Translations under genes and position numbers: made by a program
NCBI RefSeq assembly: GCF_000203815.1
Contig: NW_004457735.1
Location: 1,798,001-1,862,000, forward strand
Direction of reading: 5' to 3'
Length of the DNA: 64,000 bases
DNA from: Cavenderia fasciculata
Lineage: Eukaryota; Evosea; Eumycetozoa; Acytosteliales; Cavenderiaceae
The notes under the pieces: model-generated
Seen by the model: the letters and a program-made list of their open reading frames with translations, nothing else
Databases searched by the model: none
What the model was told of the DNA's origin: nothing
Part shown: positions 25,101-40,522 of the stretch, in pieces
Numbering within the stretch: position 1 is the stretch's first letter
Layout: the number at the start of each line of letters is the position of its first letter

Positions 25101-25606
25101 ATAATTGATCAATACTCTCCAATTTAATAGGGTTGGCATTTATATTTCTGTTGATTGAATTTAAATGATACAAAATATCTTTTTCATTCTTTGCTCCAAA
25201 CTTTAAAGAGTGAAAAGATGATGATTAATAACTATATATATATATCAACAGGCAAACATTATAATGTACATACAATATTATTATCGTAAATAGTAGTAGT
25301 AGTAGTAGTATTTGTGAGTTGTGAAAGAGATGGTGATATTTGTTTGATGACAATTGAACCAACACCTTGTAGTTGTATGTTTTTTAATATCTCTATAGTC
25401 AGTGCATCTTGAATGCTTGCTATCATTAGTATTTGAGATGATGCAACCTTTTCAAAACCATCTATACCAATCAAAAACTTTAATTGTTTAAAGTACAAAT
25501 CATCATCAATATCATCATTATCGTTGTCAATCAAACAACTATTACAATGATGATATTGATTTTGATTATTATTATTATTATTATTATTATTGTTATTACT
25601 ATACAT
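22105..25606 (-). CDS. degenerate Uba1-type E1 ubiquitin-activating-enzyme-like protein
   Basis: Five exons, 25606-25274, 25200-24616, 24530-23337, 23262-22553 and 22486-22105, give 1067 residues, the length of Uba1. The whole E1 architecture is recognisable: inactive adenylation half 1 (GIPCIVADSKGVYGRVFSDFG), the IGGLASQEIIKATTGLFIP block at about 425, a second adenylation half, the catalytic-Cys domain (FRQCVNWAVQKFKYKFYNEI; FWSCPLRYPTPIEFNPDN) and a C-terminal ubiquitin-fold domain (TLQQLLDFIYKKY...PTIRFRIRD). However, the nucleotide site is eroded: the Gly-rich loop reads ILGIHGNASETLKN, the DxDxIxxSNLNRQF motif reads DKGRVQKSNITKYY, and the DNVDAR motif reads TSTERL. No CTLKNFP-type nucleophile context exists, although a Cys in NHSCHNYHS aligns. 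Frames are fully open and introns canonical, so it looks like an expressed pseudoenzyme or a very divergent E1, not a dead gene. Confidence 0.85.
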
Positions 25607-27680
25607 TATTATTTATTATTACAATATTATTTGATTTATATAAAGATTACATGTCAATGATAGAGTATACTCTTTTATTTATACTCTAGCAAATCTTGTT
25701 CTTGAATCTTTCAACATTATGTTGTGACACGACCTGAGTCAACAATTATTATCACTTTTTTAAATGAATATTTATTTTCTTTGGGGGTTTTGAAAATTTT
25801 TGGTTGGGAGTACCGCCTCAGAATCTATTTATTTGTAAAACTTATTTCTCTCTATGGTCTTCTTTATTTTTAATTATTCTTTTACCAATCGATAGATCTT
25901 TTCATTATCTATCAAATGGTTGACAAAAAAATTTGCGAGAGGTTCACCCTTCTAAAAAGTACTTTCCGTAAAGTCGCCATTAGCCATGGGCTAAGATGAG
26001 GTCTAGAAAGCATTGTTTGGAAAAACAAATGATATAAACAGAAAGAGTACAAAAAGTTGTATCTATTGGTGATATTGGATCGTCGTTTCAAAGATTATTC
26101 AAATAAAAAAAATGCTATTCTTCAAAGCCTATCTCATATAGTAAACATGCAACCATATAAAACTACGTGCTACATGGATCGGATCACGATTAATCAAATA
26201 AAAAGACAAGCGCCAACGCAAGAGGTGTAGGCGCCTTGAATCTTCAACATTATATGCACTGGTGTCGGCAGTGTTCAATGCATGCCACATCCAGCAACGC
26301 TAGACAAGATGGTTAGTATATTTGGAATGGTCAATCTCAAAACAATTGTGAATGCTCAAGAGTAATGGTAGCTTAATCTATATCGATATCATGGTTATTT
26401 ATTTGGTACATACTAGTATTATTGTAATTGGCTCTTTTAAAACCCATCAAGGCTAGTGGTCATGGACAATTTCGCATTCGGTCTATCAAAACCATCCATT
26501 CTAAAAGATAATAAATAATAATTAGTAAACAGTATTTATGACAGTAATTTTACAAGATACATATCTTTACAGTTTTTAAAAATGGACCAACTCGTCTCTA
26601 ATCAATTGATTCTATATTTAAAGTACCAATATATACAGACTTGTTATAGATTTAAAATAAAAAACCCATCATCAAGAAAGAAAACACATACAATCTTTAT
26701 GAAAGAAGAAATTGACGACCAATCAACTTTGCCCTCACGCGGTAAACAAATGGCCTTGTTTGGAAACTTATGAATATACCTACCGAAACAAACCCGCACA
26801 CTCCAAGCACGCCAAATGATCGATCAATTCCCCCAACACTCAAACTATACTTGTTTGGTTCCCCAACTTTGAGAATCCCATTTAAATATCTACAACATAT
26901 CATCTAACAACTGTGTGTATGAAAAAATCTTTCTCTTTTCATTGCGGTTGTGGAAGAGGAGGATGAAAGAGATGTAGGCCTGGAGGAGATGAAGAGGAGG
27001 GAGGAAGGGGCCGAGTTATCATACAAATTTAAAACTATAATGGGTTGACATAGTTTTAAAATTAGTTGTGAATCATCACAGAGTGATTGTTGGTCTACGT
27101 CATGTCCTCTAAAGGCGTCATTCCCATTGTTGATTGACTGATTGATGATTGTTTAAAATATCTTGATGAATCTAATCGATCGATGGTTATTGTTGTTGGT
27201 GTCATGATGATGATGAATGAAAATTCTCCCTCCAAAATTAATTAATTCTCTTCATGACATGATAGTGCTGTGCTGTACTGTGTTCTCATATTTACTACTT
27301 GTATTGTACTGCGCGAGACCCATCCTAAAGTTAAATTCATTCATTCATTCGAGACAGACATCATCCATCAAATGACGATGATGATTGAGATTTAATTTAA
27401 CTTGTTACCCTATACTACTTGTGTTGATGATCAATATTCACATCATCATCATCAACATCATCATCATCATGACTTTTATATCTCTAAGTATTGTATTGTA
27501 ATTGTATTGTTCTTATTCTTATGACTCTGTGATGATCATGATGTTTGTTGGCGTTTGTGAATGCTCCATTTGCAAATTTGAACCCAAAATCTCTTAGTTG
27601 CTTACTAGTATGAAAAGGTGACACTGATGATAATATTCTTTTGAAGAAAGGAATTAGTATACATCAACAACTACTACTAG
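25607..27680. other. gene-poor A+T-rich region
   Basis: About 2 kb follow the E1 gene start. Poly-T and A+T stretches alternate with more balanced segments (for example 25960-26300 and 26940-27020). Frames up to 68 codons near 26580-26900 have no recognisable content. No tRNA-like or other structured RNA could be made out. Confidence 0.45.
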
Positions 27681-27696
27681 TTAATATCGTATATGC

Positions 27697-28167
27697 AACT
27701 TACTGTGTCGCTTTATAATAATTCTTTTTTCCATCTTTTGCTTCCTTGTGCATCTTTCTAATGATGTTGATACAACTAAAATCTCTTGGTGACATAAAAA
27801 CTGTACCATCTTTGTTGATCTTTTCTCCTTTGGGGTCGAGAGTTGTCTTGATACCTCTTCCATGTTTAGACATGCTCAAACTTCTTAGAACCTCTGCTTG
27901 TAGTACTTCGTCGCCATTTGTATGTCTTCTCAACAGGAATGACGTTTTATTTCTAATGCGTTGCACTTGTCTTAATGGGAATGTTGGTTTAACACGGTCG
28001 CCAATTAATCGTTGGTAGACTGTTGGAGGTGTTGTTGTTGTTGTTGTTGTTGGAGGTGTTGTTGTTGTTGTTGTTGTTGCTGCTGCTGCTGCTGGTGATG
28101 CAGAGATTGTTGTTATTGGTACTAATGCTACTGATACTGATGCTGCTGCTGATGCAGTGATAGTTTA
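27697..28167 (-). other. orphan basic ORF lacking a start codon, possible exon or gene remnant
   Basis: On the minus strand a frame is open from just after a stop near 28167 down to a TGA or TAA near 27700, about 155 codons, with no ATG near its beginning. It starts with Ala/Ser/Thr-rich low complexity (GCA and ACA repeats at 28027-28095). It continues with a basic, soluble-looking segment (for example PLRQVQRIRNKTSFLLRRHT, SMSKHGRGIKTTLDPKGEK, TVFMSPRDFSCINIIRKM), ending KKNYYKATQ. The second half reads like real protein and is richer in G+C than its surroundings. I do not recognise the family. It may be a terminal exon whose upstream exon is lost, or a fragment. Confidence 0.35.
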
Positions 28168-29101
28168 CTCATGATTAATATGCTTAAAATAAAGATAAAA
28201 ATATATCTATAATATTGATAATTCATTAAATAAAGATATTATCAATTTAATTAAATAATTAATTGTTTGTTTATTGATTCTACACTTTTTTTTTTTTTTT
28301 TTTTTTAAATTTTTTTTTCTCATGAGATAGTGCGATCTTTATGCGTGCCGTAGGTGACTGACCTGATACATTGCGAGGTTTGAACATTTGTTTCAAAACA
28401 ACAACAGCAAATAGCCCCTCTCTCTCATTAATAAATGGATCCTATCAAAAAGAAGAAACAACAATAGAATCATACCCTGATTTGGTATCATACCCCCCCC
28501 TCTCCCTCCTCCTCTTCTCTTACATTTTAGATCTTGGTTCATATAATGAGCCTAATCCGCACCCCCATCCCCCTCCTTATCCGCCTCACTCATATAGTGA
28601 ATCAACACGCCCATAATCTGACGGGTTACATCAAAGAATGATCGTGCTGTGGCTCACCTAGGCATCATATCCAACCATGACTACCACCCCCTATCCTCCT
28701 CCTTATCCCCCTCACTCATATATTAAATCATAAATGATCGTGCTGCTGTGGCTCACCTAGGCATCATGAATGCCCCCATTAAACGGTGGTGATGACACAG
28801 TTCGGGTATTAAGAAACCACCATACGATTATGATATCATTGGGACAACCCCATCTGTATATGTATCACCCCTCACTTTTTGTTGATAATCAACAAAGACA
28901 AGAAAACATTTGTTTAAAATAAAATATTATTCATCAAGCTCCAATGTTCTCTATTTAAAGTGTTCTTTTTTCTCATCACATCATTATTCATTTTATCTAT
29001 CTTTTCTTCAATTCATTATCTTTCTGCTATATTGTATTACCTTTATATATTTTTTATATAGGAAGCTTCTAATTGAGGTTCACTATCGCACAGTGGTCAT
29101 C
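28168..29101. other. intergenic region with homopolymer and tandem repeat
   Basis: Contains a T-run at 28288-28306, the tandem duplication described separately, and an A+T-rich stretch immediately before the orphan four-exon gene. Short frames occur in the pyrimidine-rich part but no supported gene. An acceptor-like TTTTTATATAG at 29052-29062 leaves room for an unseen 5' exon of the following gene. Confidence 0.4.
28560..28768. repeat. imperfect tandem duplication (about 100 nt unit)
   Basis: Two copies, about 28560-28668 and 28683-28767, share a CCCCTCCTTATCC-type start, CTCACTCATATA in the middle and the end TGGCTCACCTAGGCATCAT. The copies differ by small indels: the first has an extra segment around 28600-28635, and the second has CTGCTG where the first has CTG. 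A weaker third match to the pyrimidine-rich start lies near 28495-28560. No coding sense is apparent. Confidence 0.6.
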
Positions 29102-30224
29102 ATGAATGGCCCACTTCCATCCGCAACAGAGACAAGAACAACTCAATACCCTCTCGATCGTCTCATGGGTAAGAAGTGGAATAACGAACAAAACTTGTTT
29201 GTGACACATCTCGGCCAATATGCAAGATACTATCACTCTGTTAAGAGGTTAGTAGGCCAATTTTTTTTAATATTTGTATACGACTTTAATAACAGTAAGA
29301 TATCATCAACCTTTTTTTTTTTTTGAACATGAATCATTCAGATAAGTTCATGAACTAATTGATCGATTTCATGTATTTTACCATTTTTAGTGTTTAGTTT
29401 GTCCCGACAAGAACTCGAAAAAGTAATACCAAAGTATTACGACATGAGTGTTCTTTCAAAGAACAAAATAAATGAATTATATGAAAAAATGGAAAATCGG
29501 TTGACTTTGCCGATTCGATGGGATTCTCTAATTGTGGAGGCCATCATCTCAAAGGTGATGGACATAGACACACGCAAAAGCAGTAATAGTCCAAGAGATT
29601 ATGTATGTATAACAGTCTGTGACAGTTATGATGTGTAATAATAAATTAATTTTTATTTTATTCTTTGTTTACTCTTTACAGAATTCTGCACAAGATGTCC
29701 AAGCAAAAGAGAAAATCGTCAACAAAATGCTATCGAGAACATTTGCCAAACTCAAGGTAGACGAGATGGTTGCAAAATATCAAATCCTCCGATATGCACT
29801 CCTTGACCCAGATCTGAATCCAATTGGCTGTTGCCACTCTTATAAAACCGCCTTTGCCAACTCCATTTGCAATAGTTACTCGGCCGAGGTGGCCGAGACC
29901 TGCAAAAGGATGGTGGAGAGTGCTTTAGACCGTCAAGATGACCGAAACATATTCCACCACGAGTCCAAGTTGGTGTCGGATCTTCTGGAGGATATACTTG
30001 CCAAAATAGATGATGGTGATATCGGTGAAGGGTACCAAGCTCTCAAACTAATATTTTCATCTCAACCATTAAAAGGTATGTCATTGATATTAACACCATC
30101 ACAGGTTTTTTTTAAATATCTTCTTGCGTCGGTTCATGTAACTCGATCTCTCATTTTGTTTATCTTTTTCTCATACACGTCAAAAGGGGCAGAAAAATTT
30201 AGAGAATGTATATTCAACTATTAA
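29102..30224 (+). CDS. uncharacterised four-exon protein
   Basis: Inferred exons 29102-29247, 29398-29602, 29682-30075 and 30187-30224 join in consistent phases and give 260 residues (MNGPLPSATETRTTQYPLDR... ending AEKFRECIFNY). Introns are 150, 79 and 111 nt; the last acceptor (GTCAAAAG) is weak and the 37-nt last exon less sure. The body is soluble and alpha-helical in appearance, with Lys/Glu-rich stretches (LSRQELEKVIPKYYDMSVLS, QAKEKIVNKMLSRTFAKLKV) and a central Cys-containing segment (PIGCCHSYKTAFANSICNSY). There is no signal peptide, membrane segment or known motif. Codon use changes to C/G-ending codons in exon 3, supporting real coding. I do not recognise the family. An upstream exon before 29063 cannot be excluded. 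Confidence 0.5.
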
Positions 30225-30365
30225 ATAACATCGCACACTCAACACAACATTATCAATAGATAGAATACAGCGAGTATTGTTTATAGTTACACTTTTAGTG
30301 TAAGAACCCACACATCACTATCATTACTCCTCTTTTACACCATTTCTTTTTGATTATCTTTTGTT

Positions 30366-30465
30366 NNNNNNNNNNNNNNNNNNNNNNNNNNNNNNNNNNN
30401 NNNNNNNNNNNNNNNNNNNNNNNNNNNNNNNNNNNNNNNNNNNNNNNNNNNNNNNNNNNNNNNNN
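30366..30465. other. assembly gap (100 N)
   Basis: Exactly 100 N bases, the usual placeholder for a gap of unknown length. Sequence linkage across it, including the end of the orphan gene and the left flank of the Fanzor locus, is therefore less certain. Confidence 0.99.
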
Positions 30466-30976
30466 TATCTTGACCATCCACCAATATTCACGCTGCTGTT
30501 ATCTTCGTCTGGTTTAGAGCTATTTGAACAAAACTTTCGAGAATATACAACTACATCAATAAACTATCTTTTTATATTATACCTTGTATGCTACATTTTC
30601 TTGTTTACTATTGAATAGAATAAATAAAATAAAGATAGAATAGAGAAGTATAGAATAGACAAAGATATCGTTGTCTTGTCGGTTTGGACAAAAAAAAAAG
30701 GTGAACTTTTTTAAAATTTATTTTACATCTCAGACGACCATCAATTCTGGTCCCTTCGACCTTTTGTAGTGCTTGAATCTTGCTGACTTTGAGAAAAAAA
30801 TATTTCAAAAACTCTTTGAAACAAAACACTCATGTATAATATTTCATGTAGTGAATCACTCGTGATATGACTATTTAATATTATTAAATCTTTTTAATTT
30901 ATTTCATTATATTTAACAAGTGTTGCTATTGAATATAGATAGTATAAAAAAAATAAATAAAAAAAATAATAGTATT

Positions 30977-31018
30977 ACATGTGCTATTAATAAGTAGTTA
31001 CTTATTAATAGCACATGT
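30977..31018. repeat. near-perfect palindrome, 20-bp arms with 2-nt centre
   Basis: ACATGTGCTATTAATAAGTA (30977-30996), then GT, then its exact reverse complement (30999-31018). It would extrude a 20-bp hairpin or be bound by a symmetric dimer. It lies about 410 bp upstream of the Fanzor ATG in an otherwise A+T-rich stretch. No second copy was found by eye on the other side of that gene, so a role as an element end is only a possibility. Confidence 0.95.
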
Positions 31019-31262
31019 TGTCGCAAGTATCGCTTTCTTACTTATTTAGTACCAAACGAAGGCATCTTCCACATGACCCGAAACCCCGAAACAATTAAAA
31101 TCAATTTGCTTGATTTATCACCATGCACAAGTTCGGTGAACCATTGCACACGTGGCTCGCAAAAGATTCGAGCAATTGATCTAAATAATTTTAATTTTTT
31201 TCAATCACACTCCCTTCCGATTCTATTTAAAGTTATCAAAAAAATTTTAAGGTATATCTATA

Positions 31263-31420
<158 letters not shown>

Positions 31421-31426
31421 TAACGA

Positions 31427-36534
<5,108 letters not shown>

Positions 36535-37084
36535 TTGCCAGGGTAAAAACCGAGGCATCAACACAATTTGGGCTCTCAAAGGTATGATTATATTTATTTC
36601 ATTTTTTGAGTCATACTAACTCTCTTTTTTTTTTTTCAAATCTCTTTTGTAAAAATTTTCAATTTTTTCTCCTCATTTTGAAATAAAGGCTCAAATGGCA
36701 CTATTAAAAATAATAATGAAACTATTAAAGTAATAATGATAGAATGATTCAAATGTTGAAGGTTGACAACCCTTCAATATGCTATTTCGAATACTCATTC
36801 TCTTCCTCTTCCCCATCCTCGATCTTGTGTATCTTATGAATCTAAACAACTAGATACGAATGAATGACAAAAGTATTATATCTGTGTTGTTATTTATATA
36901 ATTAAATTATCCCATTAATTGTGCGTATATATATCTCTCCCTCTTTTGTAGTATCTATCTCCCTGTCAATAAACCCCAAGAAAAAATTAAAAAATTGAAA
37001 AATATTTAGAAAAAATCGAATTTCAATAAACAATATTTGCTATCGATGAAGGCAGTATTAATTTTAATTAATTGTTGGTTTTTA
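36535..37084 (+). other. 3' flank of the Fanzor gene, candidate guide-RNA region
   Basis: The stretch begins with about 60 nt of coding-like composition after the stop, then a poly-T tract (36622-36635). At 36756-36777 there is a 7-bp hairpin, TTGAAGG / CCTTCAA around an 8-nt loop. In TnpB and Fanzor loci the guide RNA is usually encoded at or just beyond the 3' end of the nuclease ORF, so this is where one would be expected. Sequence alone does not prove it. Confidence 0.3.
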
Positions 37085-37340
37085 TTAAAATTCTCCTCTC
37101 TCGTATTTTAAGGTCTGATCCTTTCTACGTCCAACAAACAATACACTCAGAACAATAAAATGTGTATTATCTTGGATAATATCGGAGCTAACATGGGTGG
37201 CAATTCTATCCATTTGGATGGGAATAAAAATGTCTTCAGGAGGTGGAAGAGCGATCCAGTTGTTCCATTCACCAGAACCCAACCATTCACGGTGAAAAGA
37301 ATGAACCCTGCCTAAATTATTATTTGTTGAATATATAGTT
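37085..37340 (-). other. orphan ORF without ATG, possible relic exon
   Basis: A minus-strand frame opens after a TGA near 37360 and ends at a stop at 37085. It reads as protein of ordinary composition (for example NLGRVHSFHREWLGSGEWNN, WIALPPPEDIFIPIQMDR, ATHVSSDIIQDNTHFIVLSV). An acceptor-like AATTTAG lies near 37312. No ATG precedes it and no downstream partner exon is visible, so it may be a last exon of a lost gene. The family is not recognised. Confidence 0.3.
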
Positions 37341-37424
37341 AAAGTTTTAGTATTTCTTCATGTCCATGAAGTTCATCTTCCTCTTCTGATCATTGAAACA
37401 ACACAAAATTAATTTAATTTATAG

Positions 37425-40088
37425 ATGTTGAGGACAACAAGCACTCCCCTTTTAAAAGTAGTCAGACCACACTCTTTTATTTCTTTTTTAACCAACAACA
37501 TCAAGTCTTCTAGTACTACTACTACTACCTATAAATACAATAATAGTAATAGTTATCTAGAAAGTAATAACAATAACAAATACACAACTATTACATTTAA
37601 TAGTACAAACAAATATATTGTTAGCAATCATCATCAATATTATAATAGATCATATTCAACCAATAATACAACAACAACAAAACCAACAATGTCAGCTGCA
37701 CTTGATATCGATCTTGCATTATTAAACAGTCACTTTGTACCAGTTGAAGTACCAATCTACAAATTAGATGTAACAAGCTCTTTTCAAAAGTTAACCAATG
37801 ATGAAAAGTTGTATGCTCATCACTATTCCCAAGGTAAGTAAATCTAATAATAATACATTGTTACTTTATTGTATATGTATACTTATTATCTTTTCTTCTT
37901 TAGCTTCATGGCATGGTAGTCTTATTTGTTTAGGTCAAACTTCAAAGGAATCAATTCCCATCTTTGAAATGTTGACTAGAATGTTTACTTTGAAGAATGC
38001 AACCGAGTTAAAGGCTAAAGTAGTTCCATCGCTCGTCACAGAGGCTGATTACAAGGCTCTCTTAAACTATGCCACTCAATTCTATGGTAACATGGGTAAC
38101 TATTTATCATTTGGTGATTCAAAGTTTGTTGTAAGTAGATACTATTATCATTATCATATCAATTGGTAACTGACCTTTTTTAATCATTCTTCTTTTCATT
38201 TATTTTTTATAGCCAAGAATTAAAAAGGAACAATTAAAGTCTATTGTTTCAAGCTTTGATGATTCCCAATTGAATGAATTATGGGGCAAGTGTGGTGATT
38301 TAATCTATAGCTTGGGTGTTAGAGAGAGAGAATTGGGTTTTGAACCAAATGGTATCTCTACCTATTACTCTGATGACATTACAAAGGCCGAGATTGACAA
38401 GGTACAAACTTTTATGGATGAAAAGGGTATCTCTGCTTACAACACTCGTCTCTTTAAAAAGGATGGTCGTTATCAATTATTAATTGCTTCTGTTGATAAA
38501 AAACCAATTCAATCATTTAAATTTAATGGTAAACAAAAGAGAAAGAAAGAGAGAAAAAAGAAAAAAGAACAAATTTATTTATTTAATTTAATTTTCCTTC
38601 CTTTTTTTTTTAGATTATGATATTGATATTGTTTATGGTGATTGGAATCAATATCTTTCAAAGGTAGTTTATCATTTGACAGAGGCACTTAAATATTGTG
38701 CAAATGATAACCAAAGAAAGATGACTCAAAAGTATGTTGACCATTTCCAAGGAGGCAATGTAGACGACCACAAGGATTCTCAGAGATTCTGGATCAGAGA
38801 TATCTCACCAGTTGTAGAGACCAACATTGGTTTCATTGAATCCTACAGAGACCCATCTGGTGTCAGAGGTGAATTTGAAGGTTTTGTATCTATTGTCAAC
38901 AAGGAAATGAGTCTCAAGCTCGGACAACTCATCAACCAAGCTGAAAAGTTCATTCCACTCTTACCATGGACCAAAGAATTTGAAAAGGATGTATTTAGAA
39001 AACCAGATTTCACTAGTTTGGAAGTTTTAACTTTTGCTTCAACTGGTGTTCCATCTGGAATGTATGTAATCAAAATGAGAGAAAGAGAGAGAGCGAGAGA
39101 GAGTTGATAACGAAATATATATATACAAATACATAGTTAACTAATCTTTTTATTCTATTTTTTTTTTAGTAATATTCCAAATTATGATGATATTAGACAA
39201 AATGAAGGATTTAAGAATGTTAGTTTGGGCAACGTAATCTCTGCTCGCAAGGAAGAGAAGGTAACATTTATCGTCGATCAAGACCAAGCCATCTTTAACA
39301 AATTGATGGTTACAGCATTTGAAGTTCAAGTTGGTATTCATGAATCGTTGGGACATGGTAGTGGAAAGTTGTTTGTTCGTGACGCCAATGGAGAGTGCAA
39401 CTTTGACAAGAACACTATCAATCCATTGACTGGTAAACCCGTCAACCCAGAGACTGAAGCATACCAAGGAAATGAAACCTATGACTCCAAGTTTAAGAGT
39501 CTTGGTTCTGCCTTTGAAGAGTGTCGTGCTGAATGTGCCGGTATCTATCTCTGTGTCAACCGTGACATGCTCTCTATCTTTGGACATCACGATCAAGAAG
39601 CTTTGGATATTTTCTATGTCAATTGGTTGATTATGTCTCGTTCCGGTCTCTGTGCCCTCGAATTCTACACACCCGAGACTTCCAAGTGGCGTCAAGCTCA
39701 CATGCAAGCCAGATATGCTATCCTCCAAGTATTGTTACGTGCCGGACAAGGTCTTTTGACCATTGAAAAGAGTCACGACGATGTATTGGTCAAACTTGAC
39801 AGAACCAAGATTGAAAGCGTCGGTATCCCTGCCATTGGTAAGTTCCTCAACGACCTCATGGTCATCAAGGCCACCGGTGACGCTCAACGTGGTAACAAGC
39901 TCTTTGACGACTACACTGCCGTCCCAAGCGACTTCCTCGCCATCAGAGACATTGTCTTGGCCAAGAAGAAACCAAGAAGAGTATTTGTTCAATCACACAC
40001 CATTGCCAATGGCAACAATGTCACTCTTCAAGATTTTGATGATACCCCTGAAGGTGTCATTGAATCAATGGTCACTAGATTCAAGTAA
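37425..40088 (+). CDS. dpp3: dipeptidyl peptidase III (zinc metallopeptidase M49)
   Basis: Five exons, 37425-37833, 37904-38130, 38213-38528, 38614-39061 and 39170-40088, give 772 residues with all phases matching. The zinc motif is HESLGHGSGKL at about residue 525 (family HExxGH), and the second zinc ligand is in FEECRAECAG. The family removes dipeptides from the N-terminus of oligopeptides in the cytosol. Compared with the about 740-residue animal enzyme there is an N-terminal extension: MLRTTSTPLLKVVRPHSFIS is basic and amphipathic like a mitochondrial presequence, then Ser/Asn/Tyr-rich low complexity. A second in-frame ATG at 37690 (MSAALDIDLALLNSHFVPVE) starts right where homology begins. 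Two products, organellar and cytosolic, from alternative initiation are possible. Confidence 0.95.
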
Positions 40089-40522
40089 AACCCTTTAAAT
40101 AAATCACACTGAAATTGTATGTGGTTGTTATACATATATATAATATATATTATCATGTGATAACGGTTTGTGGTTGTTTGTGTGCAGGAGAGGGAGGAGG
40201 AGGGATGGTTTGATGCATAGACGACTATAGTCAAGTCATCGGGAGTGTCGGGTAATTTTTTAGGGATAGCGCGACTTGACTATGACCATTGCTATGCGAT
40301 CACCTTTTTAAGGTTGATCATCACACCACCAACCAGCAAGTCCGAAAAATGTAATTTAAAAAATTTTACTCTGGTCAACTTCAAACCTCTGATATTGTTG
40401 TCCCCTTTACTTTTTAATTAATCTTACTTCTTGTTATTATTATTATTATTATTACTATTTAATTATTACTTTAAATCAAGTAATATCTATATATTACTAT
40501 CGTATATATCAACAATTCTAGA
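40089..40522. other. intergenic region containing a long imperfect hairpin
   Basis: It separates co-directional genes. Besides A+T-rich 3' and 5' flanks, it holds a stretch (about 40190-40310) of higher G+C with the stem-loop listed separately. Confidence 0.6.
40207..40304. ncRNA. candidate structured RNA: long imperfect hairpin
   Basis: Arms 40207-40237 and 40273-40304 pair. ATAGTCAAGTC (40227-40237) pairs with GACTTGACTAT (40273-40283), GCATAG (40215-40220) with CTATGC (40292-40297), and GGT/GAT with ATC/ACC at the base. There is an internal loop of 6-8 nt and a terminal loop of 35 nt. It is G+C rich compared with flanking DNA. It may be a non-coding RNA, a small-RNA precursor, or a short inverted-repeat element. 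The strand is undetermined. Confidence 0.4.

Noticed and set aside
25259-25606. Treating the poly-Asn ORF as a separate small gene
   Set aside because: Its GTATGT donor joins in frame to the next exon and the combined protein aligns with the E1 N-terminal half, so it is exon 1 of the E1-like gene.
28021-28165. CRISPR-like or minisatellite array of GTTGTT/GGAGGT units
   Set aside because: Simple trinucleotide repeat coding Thr/Ala on the minus strand; no spacer structure and a eukaryotic genome.
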